NCBI GenBank assembly: GCA_050011815.1
Contig: JBEKIJ010000004.1
Span: 62,001-126,000 of the forward strand
Direction of reading: 5' to 3'
Length of the DNA: 64,000 bases
DNA from: Chersky-840 sp050011815
Lineage (GTDB): Bacteria; Actinomycetota; Acidimicrobiia; Acidimicrobiales; UBA8190
Positions 8,738 through 15,845 of this stretch are shown here, one piece after another. Within the stretch, counting starts at the first letter, position 1, and each line of letters starts with the position of its first letter. The position numbers were made by a program, and so were the translations under genes. Under the pieces are notes generated by a model. The model was not told the origin of the DNA. It did no database searches and was given only the letters and a program-made list of their open reading frames with translations.

Positions 8738-9666
8738 ACGCCGCATCCGGAGCGGCTCCACCTCGAGCGGTGGAGTTGGTCGAGGTGTCGCCGCGCGACG
8801 GGCTTCAAGACGAGCCGGTTCGCCTGAGCACCGAAGCAAAGGTGTCCCTCATCGAGCGCGCCCTGGATGCCGGGGTCACCCGGGTGGAGGCGGTCAGCTT
8901 TGCCCGACCCGACCTGGTCCCGGCCATGGCCGACGCCGAGGAAGTGATGGCTGGGGTTTCCCGCCGGACCGGCTCACGACTGGCCGGCCTGGTCCTCAAC
9001 GAGCGGGGACTGGAGCGTGCCCTGTCCGCTGGGGTCGACGAGGTCAACGTGGTGGTGGTGGTGACCGAAACCTTCTCGCGCCGCAACCAGGGGATGGGCG
9101 TGGAGGAGGCCGTGGCCATGTGGGCACGCGTGGCCTCGGAGGCCACCCTCGCCGGGGTCGGTGCGTCGGTCACCCTGTCGGCGGCCTTCGGCTGTCCCTA
9201 CGAAGGGACGGTGGAGCCGCATCGGGTCCGGGAGCTCGCCCGCCAGGTTGCCGCCGCGGGGGCCTTTGAGATCGGACTCGCCGACACCATCGGCTGCGCG
9301 GTGCCTCCTGAGGTGGAGGTGCTGGTGCGAGGGGTGGCCGCCGACACCGGACTGCCGGTCAGGGTCCATCTGCACAACAGCCGCAATACCGGGTTCGCCA
9401 ACGCCGTGGCCGCCCTGGCGGCGGGGGTGGCCGCCCTCGACGCCAGTATCGGCGGGATCGGCGGCTGCCCATTCGCCCCCGGCGCGGAGGGCAACATCGC
9501 CAGTGAGGACCTCGTGCACCTCCTCGACCGGATGGGCGTTGTCACCGGGGTTCGGCTCGAGGGCTTGCTGGAAGCGTCGCGCTGGCTGGCGGAGGCACTG
9601 GGTCATCCCTTGCCCGGGCAGGTCGCCCGTTCCGGCGCATTCCCCCGCCCGGTTGGTTCTGGGTGA
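8734..9666 (+). CDS. HMG-CoA lyase-like DRE-TIM metallolyase
   Basis: 310 residues. VEVSPRDGLQDEP carries the Arg-Asp of the DRE-TIM active site, and GGCPFAPGAEGN contains the mobile-loop Cys typical of hydroxymethylglutaryl-CoA lyases. The usual metal-binding segment H-C-H-D is HLHNSRNTG here, so the substrate may be a related 3-hydroxy-3-methyl acyl-CoA. GTG start overlaps the upstream stop by 4 nt. The last codons run close to a partial copy of the interspersed repeat at 9699-9739. Confidence 0.85.
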   Translation: MNAASGAAPPRAVELVEVSPRDGLQDEPVRLSTEAKVSLIERALDAGVTRVEAVSFARPDLVPAMADAEEVMAGVSRRTGSRLAGLVLNERGLERALSAGVDEVNVVVVVTETFSRRNQGMGVEEAVAMWARVASEATLAGVGASVTLSAAFGCPYEGTVEPHRVRELARQVAAAGAFEIGLADTIGCAVPPEVEVLVRGVAADTGLPVRVHLHNSRNTGFANAVAALAAGVAALDASIGGIGGCPFAPGAEGNIASEDLVHLLDRMGVVTGVRLEGLLEASRWLAEALGHPLPGQVARSGAFPRPVGSG

Positions 9667-10219
9667 GCCGCGCCCACGGGCACGATTCTCGTGACCCGCC
9701 CAGGTCGGGCGCCCTGGACGAGCGTTCGGCACCCACAGGTCAGGGGCGATGTCGGTTCACGAGCCCGTAGCTCCATGTCGTGGGCTCCGAGTAGGGGGCG
9801 CGGAATCAGCGACGGCGAGGCGGGCTTGATCGAGAGCAGGCGCCACGGCGTGGCGATGGCGGGCGCCGCATACGCCGTCGCAGGGCCCTTCTCACAGAGT
9901 CTTCGTGTGTCAGGCGCTGGCGATGATCTGGACGATCTCCGCGCTGGCGGCTCCTCCAATGCCCGATCGGTCAGGGCCTCAGGGTGGTCCCGTGGACCGT
10001 TTCGGAGTTGTCGGCACCCACGGCCGTCCTCCTGTCTGTGACGGTCGATTGGGTATACGTCAGCGAATCGGTCGGCGGATCACAAATATGGGCCATTTCC
10101 GTCCGCTCAGGCCGGTGGAGGATCACGAAGTCGAGCTCGGAGAAGGGCACCGTGGGCGGATGGCCGGTGAGCGACAAAATCCCCCGGCCCCTTGGTCGTG
10201 TTCCCCGGCCCCAGACCCG
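9667..10219. other. Intergenic, mostly empty
   Basis: About 550 bases. It holds a 3' remnant of the interspersed repeat (9699-9739). It also holds a weak minus-strand frame from TTG 10177 to 9971 (68 residues, LSLTGHPPTVPFSELDF...) with high third-position GC, directly downstream of the HTH gene. That frame could be a real small gene, but it lacks a ribosome-binding site that I can see. Confidence 0.4.
9699..9739 (+). repeat. 3' remnant of interspersed repeat (copy G)
   Basis: CCCAGGTCGGGCG...TTCGGCACCCACAGG is nearly superimposable on the 3' end of the copy at 43720-43889 (CCAGGTCGGGAGG...CTCGGCACCCACAGG), with a length difference of one base. The hairpin and core of the element are not recognisable upstream. 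Confidence 0.6.
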
Positions 10220-10576
10220 CTACGTGTCTCCTCGGGCCTCTTTGGCGTAGATCGAGGCGAGCTGACGGGAGAAACCCATCGTTCGGCCCAGTTCGCCGAT
10301 GCTCAGGCCCTCGTCGAGCCCGAGGGTGAACACGGCCAACCGAACGTTGTGGCGAGCCGCCTCCAGCTCCTCTATCTGCTGCGTCATCGTCTTTCTGATC
10401 GCGCCGGTCGGTATGGCGGCAAGGACCTCGCGTACCGGCCTCCCCTTCTCGACGAGCGTCCGAGCCCGTCGGTTGGAAGTGCTCACCGCACTCAGGGTCT
10501 TGCGGAATTGCGCACAGGCCTCGACGAACTCGTCGACGCTCGTGAGGACTTTCTTTCTGTCTTGGTCCATGGTCAT
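10220..10576 (-). CDS. Small helix-turn-helix protein
   Basis: 118 residues starting MTMDQDRKK at 10576 (a longer frame continues upstream but contains no protein-like sequence). The N-terminal half is helical and charged. The C-terminal segment GLDEGLSIGELGRTMGFSRQLASIYAKEA reads as a helix-turn-helix resembling sigma-region-4 or MerR/XRE recognition helices. Likely a DNA-binding protein. It is divergent from a small gene at 10750, with a short tandem repeat between them. Confidence 0.6.
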   Translation of the reverse strand: MTMDQDRKKVLTSVDEFVEACAQFRKTLSAVSTSNRRARTLVEKGRPVREVLAAIPTGAIRKTMTQQIEELEAARHNVRLAVFTLGLDEGLSIGELGRTMGFSRQLASIYAKEARGDT

Positions 10577-10610
10577 CGCCGGAAAAGTTACCCCCGGGTC
10601 ATGGATCTTC

Positions 10611-10651
10611 TGGGTCTCTTGTGGGGCTCTTGTGGGTCTCTTGTGGGGCTC
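10611..10651. repeat. 22-bp tandem repeat between divergent small genes
   Basis: TGGGTCTCTTGTGGGGCTC occurs at 10611-10629 and again identically at 10633-10651 (period 22, about two helical turns). It lies about 35 bp upstream of the HTH gene start and about 100 bp upstream of the opposite gene. It could be a direct-repeat operator or simple sequence expansion. Confidence 0.7.
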
Positions 10652-10749
10652 GACCCGATTTGTCCTGGTGTGCGTCACCGGTGACAAGATACCTTGCGGC
10701 AAGAAACCTTGACGGAATCCGGCGGCGAGGGACTTCCATTGGAGATGAT

Positions 10750-11073
10750 GTGGTCTATTCGAGCGATGGGTTGTTTCGAAGCATTGCGGTCGAGCTTCTC
10801 GTTGCCGTCGACTCACTCCCCCCATGGATCACCCAAGACGAACAGCTCCGCAAAGTGGCCACGCGGCTGGAAGCCGAGCGTCTCCTCACTCCGGAGGTGA
10901 TTGCGGGCTTGCTTGTCCCCATCTTCCGCACTCACGTTCCCCCCGATGAGCTGGAATTCCTCGGAGCTCTCCTGGAGGCGGGCGAAGTTGAACAGGTGAT
11001 GACCACGCTGAGAGCCGTGATCGTCCGCTACGTCGCGGAACGCGGTATGGATCCGGGAACTGCCCATCCTTGA
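10750..11073 (+). CDS. Small helical protein of unknown function
   Basis: 107 residues from a GTG at 10750 with GGAG eight bases upstream; the frame is open further upstream but the sequence there is not protein-like. The product is acidic and helical (DGLFRSIAVELLVAVDSL, TPEVIAGLLVPIFRTH, LEFLGALLEAGEVEQVMTTL). No family recognised. Divergent from the HTH gene, so possibly its target or partner. Confidence 0.5.
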   Translation: MVYSSDGLFRSIAVELLVAVDSLPPWITQDEQLRKVATRLEAERLLTPEVIAGLLVPIFRTHVPPDELEFLGALLEAGEVEQVMTTLRAVIVRYVAERGMDPGTAHP

Positions 11074-11148
11074 GCCCTGCGGCGTTTTGTGAGGCGTCGT
11101 CCGTTCGCAAACGAGTCACGTCCGGCGGCGGCTCCCGCTCGAGCTATT

Positions 11149-11757
11149 TCAAGAACGAGGAACTCTCGTTGGTGCGGATTGGAGTCCGGAGAGCAAGTGT
11201 CGGGCGGCACTCTGAAATCGCGTGATATCGCCGAAGGGCCTCGCCACGAGCATCGCCCCTTCCAGGCCGCTGACGATCATCCGGGCCGTCTCGTTTGGCG
11301 GCCCTGCGAACGTGAGCGTTCCCTCCTTCCGGCCTTTCTCCAAGACACCCACGAGCCATCGCTCGTTCTCGTCGAAGAATCGGACAACGGCGTCCTGCAT
11401 TGGAGCCGGGAGGGTCTGGTACTCGGCCGCCATCATCCCGCACAGACACATGCGTTGCTCGCGCAGCACGTCGAGGTAAAGATCGGCGTAGGCATCGAGC
11501 CTGGCGCGCACATCGACAGAGCGTGCTTCCACCCCCACCAATGCCTCGGCGAACCGGGTGGCGTAGCGAACGACAAGTGCCTCTCCAAGCTCTGCCTTTC
11601 CGGCGAAGTGGTAGTGGAGCGCCGCCTTGGTGATCTTCAACTCGGCGGCCACGTCCGCGTAGCTGAAGCCGTTGAAGCCCCGGACCTGGACGAGGCGCTC
11701 AGCCACGTCGAGGATCTGGGTCGCCGTGTCGACCCTCTCGACCTCGCCCGTGTTCAT
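11149..11757 (-). CDS. TetR/AcrR family transcriptional regulator
   Basis: 202 residues. The N-terminal helix-turn-helix is clear: ATQILDVAERLVQVRGFNGFSYADVAAELKITKAALHYHFAGKAEL (given in parts: YADVAAELKITK is the turn, HYHF the recognition-helix end). The C-terminal domain is a ligand pocket of the common TetR_C type. It diverges from a cupin/SnoaL pair, with a perfect palindrome in the 95-bp gap, so it most likely represses that pair and itself. Confidence 0.93.
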   Translation of the reverse strand: MNTGEVERVDTATQILDVAERLVQVRGFNGFSYADVAAELKITKAALHYHFAGKAELGEALVVRYATRFAEALVGVEARSVDVRARLDAYADLYLDVLREQRMCLCGMMAAEYQTLPAPMQDAVVRFFDENERWLVGVLEKGRKEGTLTFAGPPNETARMIVSGLEGAMLVARPFGDITRFQSAARHLLSGLQSAPTRVPRS

Positions 11758-11787
11758 CGACTGCGTCCCCCGAAAATCTCTTGACTC

Positions 11788-11807
11788 CTTACCTATTAGT
11801 AGGTAAG
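11788..11807. promoter_or_regulatory. TetR operator palindrome within a promoter
   Basis: CTTACCTA-TTAG-TAGGTAAG is a perfect inverted repeat (8+4+8). TTGACT at 11781-11786 gives a consensus-like -35 reading right; about 17 bases further, TAAGTC sits where a weak -10 would be, so the palindrome fills the spacer. Binding of the adjacent TetR protein would block RNA polymerase. Confidence 0.8.
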
Positions 11808-11852
11808 TCTAGCACCGTTTCCAGTATGCGCCGGTGAGCGAGGGAGGCGGCC

Positions 11853-12206
11853 ATGCACGCGACTGAACACCGAAGCTTCGAGAAGCCCGATGAGGTCCGG
11901 GAGTTCCCGAACGGCCGAGCCGAGATCGTGAGGGCCGGGGGCGGGGAGATCGGTCGTCTCGTCCTGCAGCCCGGGTGGCGGTGGTCCAACGACGTGAAGC
12001 CGATCGTGAGAACCGAGAGCTGCGAGGTGCCGCATTTCCAGTACCACGTGAGCGGGCAGTTGGCCGTCCGCATGGACGACGGAGCCGAGTTCATCGCTGG
12101 CCCCGGAGATGTCACGTCCCTGCCGAGCGGACACGACGCCTGGGTGATCGGGAACGAGCCCGTCGTCGTCGTCGACTGGTTCGGCGCCAGCAACTACGCC
12201 AAGTGA
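11853..12206 (+). CDS. Cupin-domain protein
   Basis: 117 residues forming one cupin barrel: LVLQPGWRWSNDVKP, HFQYHVSGQLAVRMDDG and FIAGPGDVTSLPSGHDAW. The central motif keeps HFQYH, which can hold one metal ligand. Good ribosome-binding site (GGGAGGCGG). Probably a small-molecule sensor, isomerase or dioxygenase-like enzyme under TetR control. Its stop overlaps the next start. Confidence 0.8.
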   Translation: MHATEHRSFEKPDEVREFPNGRAEIVRAGGGEIGRLVLQPGWRWSNDVKPIVRTESCEVPHFQYHVSGQLAVRMDDGAEFIAGPGDVTSLPSGHDAWVIGNEPVVVVDWFGASNYAK

Positions 12207-12562
12207 CAGAACCCAGGACGGAAATGGCGGCCCTCGAGGTCGTCGAGGGGTTCGGGGCAGCCTGGGCCGATCACAACCTCGACGCCGCCCTGGGGCTCGT
12301 GACTGACGACTGCGTCTTCGACGCCACCGGCCCGGCCCCCGACGGCATGCGCCATGTGGGCCGTGCCGCCATCCGACGGGCGTGGGAGGAGATCTTCAGC
12401 GACGCCACCTCACGGTTCGAACCGGAGGAGACCTTCGCGGCCAATGACCGTGTGGTGCAACTGTGGCGTTACAGCTGGAATGGTGGTCACGTCCGCGGCG
12501 TGGACGTGTTCCGCGTGCGCGATGGAAAAGTGGCCGAAAAGCTCTCGTATGTGAAGGGTTGA
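12203..12562 (+). CDS. SnoaL-like/NTF2-fold protein
   Basis: 119 residues from GTG 12203, overlapping the cupin stop by 4 nt (GTGA); ATG 12224 is an internal alternative. VVEGFGAAWADHNLDAALGLVTDDCVFDATG is the typical first helix and strand of the NTF2-like family, and VDVFRVRDGKVAEKLSYVKG is its characteristic C-terminal end. Catalysis or ligand binding in the cone-shaped pocket is likely; substrate unknown. Co-transcribed with the cupin gene. Confidence 0.85.
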   Translation: MTEPRTEMAALEVVEGFGAAWADHNLDAALGLVTDDCVFDATGPAPDGMRHVGRAAIRRAWEEIFSDATSRFEPEETFAANDRVVQLWRYSWNGGHVRGVDVFRVRDGKVAEKLSYVKG

Positions 12563-12767
12563 CGGTGGACGCTGGTGGCCTGGTTGCAGGCGCCCGGGTC
12601 GTGCTTGCCCCCGCGGGTCCCTGTGTGGGCGCCCCTTCCCGGCAGAGTCGGGCCGTTGAGGCGCTCCAGCGCCGAATCACCCGGGTCGTGGCCGATGGAG
12701 GGATCCGGGCTTCGAACCATGCCTGTTGGATCTGGTAGCGCGACCGTCCGACACCGGTTGCCACCGG

Positions 12768-15509
12768 TCAAGGGGAGTGTGCGGCGGTCAGCTTGGCGTC
12801 GTGCTCGTGCTCGTGCTCATCATCCTCGTCTTCGTGGCCGTGCTCGGTCGATGACGTCCAATCGGCTCCGAGCCGCTGTAACGCGCCCGCAGCCTCTGTC
12901 GGCGGCATCGGCCGGGCGAACAGGTACCCCTGGATGTGGCTGCATCCCATTTCCGCGAGAGCGGTGCATTGGTCCTCTTCCTCGACTCCCTCGGCGATGG
13001 TGCTCAATCCGAGGGCGCTGGTGACGTCGATGACGCTTTGGACCAGAGCACTCCCCTCGCGGCTTTGAGTGAGTCGGTCGATGAACGACTTGTCGATCTT
13101 GACGATGTCGACCGGGAGCTGTCCCAGCCGGTTGAGCGACGAGTACCCCGTGCCGTAGTCATCGAGGGCAAGTCGCAGCCCGAGGTCCTTCAGGGATTGG
13201 AGGCGGGCCAAGCCCGCGTCGAAGTCGAGCATGAGGGCACTCTCGGTGATCTCGAGCACCAGCGCGGCGGGGCGGAGTCCGGACTCTCGCAGAGCGCCGC
13301 CAACGTCATCGACGAGACTTGGTTCGGCCAGTTGGCGAGCCGAGAGGTTGACGCTGATGTAGAAGGAATCGTCGACGACGCCGGCCCGTAGCCACGCCGC
13401 CGTCTGGTTGCAGGCTTGCTTCAGGACCCAGCTTCCGAGCGGGACGATGAGGCCCGTCGACTCGGCGACCTCCACGAACTCATGAGGGAGAATGAGGCCA
13501 CGGCGGGGGTGGTGCCAACGGACGAGGGCTTCGGCGCCGACCGGGGTCAGGTCGCCTGCCTTGACGATGGGTTGGTAGAACACTGCGAGTTCGCCGTTGT
13601 CGAGTGCATGACGCAGGTCAGCCGTGATGGCGAGGCGCTTCAACGCCTCGTCCTGCATACCCGGGTGGGCCATCTCGAAACGACCCTTTCCATTGCGCTT
13701 GGCCATGTACATGGCCACATCGGCATCCCGCAACAGGTCGCCGGGTGCATCGTCAGGGGGCTGGCCCAGGGCAATGCCCACACTGACACGCACCGCCACT
13801 TCGGCATCGCCGAAGTGGAACGAGGGTTGAAGGGCCTGCGCGATTCGACCGGCCAATTCCTCGGCCGTTCGGGGCATGTCCCCGGATTCGAGGAGAATGG
13901 CGAACTCGTCACCACCGAGGCGGGCAACAGTGTCGCCGGCCCTGGCGACCTGGATAATGCGTTGCGCCACAGCGACGAGGAGCTCGTCACCGGTGGCGTG
14001 GCCGAGGCTGTCATTCACGGTCTTGAAGTCGTCGATATCCAGGAAGAGCACGGCCAGCGGCGTTGCGTGCCGCTGGGCTCGGCGCAGGGCTTGACCCACC
14101 CGATCGAGGAACAACGTCCGGTTGGCGAGCCCGGTCAACGTGTCATGGAGTGCTTGGTGAGCGAGTCGCTGTTCGAGGGCCTTGCGCTCTTCGATCGATC
14201 CCGAGAGGAGTCGTGCCGAGCCGGCAATGGACTCCCCCAGAGGCCCGGGGAGCTGCTCGGCCAGCACGGGATCGTCGAAGTCGCAGGAAGCGAGGGCGCG
14301 CGCCTTGCTTTCCAGCAGCACCAGATTGGAGACGAGGTTGTTGAATGCCTCCCCCACAAGCTTCGTCTCGCGCGGACCGCGGGCCGGCGCCGGTTCGACT
14401 GCGAGGTGACCGGTGCCCACCGATCGGGCCCACTCCGCCAACTTGGCGAGGGGGCGGGTAATGGACCGGGCGAAGATGAACGCCACGCCTACGAGGGTTA
14501 GACCGAGCAGGACACTTCCGAGGAGCCACTCGTCATATGTGGCTGCCGACGATGACTGCAGCGAACTTGCCGTCCGTCCGACCACCTGGCTTGTCGACCC
14601 GACGATGCTGAAGAGCACGTCGTCTCGGGTCACTGCCCCTTTGAACACTGCGGCGATCGCATCAGCCCCGGACGGACCCCCCCGCCCCTCTTGCATCGTG
14701 GTGAGGGTCTGATCGAACAGACCGACATCAGAACGCGCTTTCATTCGCTGCCAAGTTGCCGAGACGTTGCCGGCGGATGTGGTGGCAAGCACGGAAGCAG
14801 CGGCGTCGTATTGTGCCGTGTCAGCACCGAATCGGACCAACGCCGCCGACGCCTGATCAGCCGGGCTGAGCACGACATCGATGAAGTCGGTGGATTGGGC
14901 TGCTCCGTATCGCAGGGCGTCGGTCGAGGCCTGCAGATTCCCCAGGGCCTTGCTCAGCCGCCCGCCGCCTCCGCCGACTTGTTCGGCCGCATCGCCGAGA
15001 CTCGAGAGGAGAGGTCCGAGTCTCGCTCCCACCTCTCCATCGAGTGTCACGAATCCCTGCGTGGCCGCGCCGGGATCGATTGTCTTGGAGTCCACCTGAC
15101 GACGTAAGGAGTCGATCTGGGCGGCCGATACCGGAGATGCTCGACCCAGGGCGGCAATGGCCGAGTCCGTGCCTGCTCGAAGACTGGCCGTGTTGACCGC
15201 CTGGTTGTACCCGAGGAGGTGGGAGATCGAGGCCGGGCTGAGGCCTACCTCCGACGCCCGAAGGGCGATGCCGGCGGAGAGCTCTTCGTTATGGAGTTGC
15301 TCCGACAGTCGTACCATCGCATCGACGATCGGCACCTGCCGCCGGATTCCGCTGGCAACGGTGGCATCGGACCGGTATTGGGCAGTGTCGTGGGCCGCCA
15401 AGAGGCCCATTGCGGCCAGCGGGAGCATCAAGAGCGCGAGCACGCGCATCATGAACCCCGGCCTCCACCGGCGCCAGCTCCTGCCCCGCGCCCCAGAGAC
15501 GACATCCAT
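12768..15509 (-). CDS. Membrane GGDEF-EAL protein with sensor domain and His-rich tail
   Basis: 913 residues from ATG 15509 (MDVVSGARG; upstream GTG codons are alternatives because no ribosome-binding site decides the start). TM1 about 20-38, an extracytoplasmic helical domain 45-320 resembling nitrate/nitrite-sensing NIT domains, TM2 about 328-348, HAMP 349-400, GGDEF domain with intact GGDEF at 532-536, then EAL domain with GAEALVRW (660-662), DDYGTGYSSL and KIDKSFI. Both a cyclase and a phosphodiesterase site look intact. The C-terminus ends in EHGHEDEDDEHEHEHD, a possible metal-binding tail. Confidence 0.93.
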   Translation of the reverse strand: MDVVSGARGRSWRRWRPGFMMRVLALLMLPLAAMGLLAAHDTAQYRSDATVASGIRRQVPIVDAMVRLSEQLHNEELSAGIALRASEVGLSPASISHLLGYNQAVNTASLRAGTDSAIAALGRASPVSAAQIDSLRRQVDSKTIDPGAATQGFVTLDGEVGARLGPLLSSLGDAAEQVGGGGGRLSKALGNLQASTDALRYGAAQSTDFIDVVLSPADQASAALVRFGADTAQYDAAASVLATTSAGNVSATWQRMKARSDVGLFDQTLTTMQEGRGGPSGADAIAAVFKGAVTRDDVLFSIVGSTSQVVGRTASSLQSSSAATYDEWLLGSVLLGLTLVGVAFIFARSITRPLAKLAEWARSVGTGHLAVEPAPARGPRETKLVGEAFNNLVSNLVLLESKARALASCDFDDPVLAEQLPGPLGESIAGSARLLSGSIEERKALEQRLAHQALHDTLTGLANRTLFLDRVGQALRRAQRHATPLAVLFLDIDDFKTVNDSLGHATGDELLVAVAQRIIQVARAGDTVARLGGDEFAILLESGDMPRTAEELAGRIAQALQPSFHFGDAEVAVRVSVGIALGQPPDDAPGDLLRDADVAMYMAKRNGKGRFEMAHPGMQDEALKRLAITADLRHALDNGELAVFYQPIVKAGDLTPVGAEALVRWHHPRRGLILPHEFVEVAESTGLIVPLGSWVLKQACNQTAAWLRAGVVDDSFYISVNLSARQLAEPSLVDDVGGALRESGLRPAALVLEITESALMLDFDAGLARLQSLKDLGLRLALDDYGTGYSSLNRLGQLPVDIVKIDKSFIDRLTQSREGSALVQSVIDVTSALGLSTIAEGVEEEDQCTALAEMGCSHIQGYLFARPMPPTEAAGALQRLGADWTSSTEHGHEDEDDEHEHEHDAKLTAAHSP

Positions 15510-15583
15510 GAGTGGAAGATCGAGATCCACGTGTGGCGACCTGAGGTCTGGCACTAAATCTGTGACTAACGCTGCGAGGGTAC

Positions 15584-15597
15584 GGGCCGAAGGTCCC
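15584..15597 (-). promoter_or_regulatory. Motif GGGACCTTCGGCCC upstream of the GGDEF-EAL gene
   Basis: Read on the minus strand, GGGACCTTCGGCCC lies 75 bp upstream of the GGDEF-EAL start. A near-identical GGGTCCTTCGGCCC at 15753-15766 is in the equivalent position and orientation for the divergent gene. A shared regulator or sigma-factor element is inferred. Confidence 0.5.
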
Positions 15598-15752
15598 GCG
15601 ACACTTGTGACGAAGGGCCCCGAGCTATCTCGCCGCGTGCACGCGCCGCCGGATCCGAAGAGCGCGGGACCGGGGCCGCACGTAGCGGCAGGTGGCGCCG
15701 GACCATAGAGGGGCACGTCGAGCGGAAGCCGGTCGGAATCGAGATTCGATTT

Positions 15753-15766
15753 GGGTCCTTCGGCCC
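15753..15766 (+). promoter_or_regulatory. Motif GGGTCCTTCGGCCC upstream of the GGDEF-HD-GYP gene
   Basis: Thirteen of 14 bases match the partner motif at 15584-15597 when each is read toward its own gene. It lies about 80 bp before the ATG at 15846. The 336-bp divergent region otherwise holds no gene. Confidence 0.5.
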
Positions 15767-15845
15767 TAATGCCCTGAGACGGCCGAGCCGACTCGGAAGG
15801 AGGAGAAGACGGGGCCGACCTTGGGGGTCGGGTCCGCGCACCGAC

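Noticed and set aside
12705..12730. GGGCTTCGAACCATG as a tRNA T-loop
   Set aside because: No cloverleaf around it; the region is the gap between the SnoaL-like and GGDEF-EAL genes.
12799..12835. GTGCTC repeats at the end of the GGDEF-EAL gene as a microsatellite
   Set aside because: They are explained by the encoded His/Glu-rich tail, reported instead as a protein feature.
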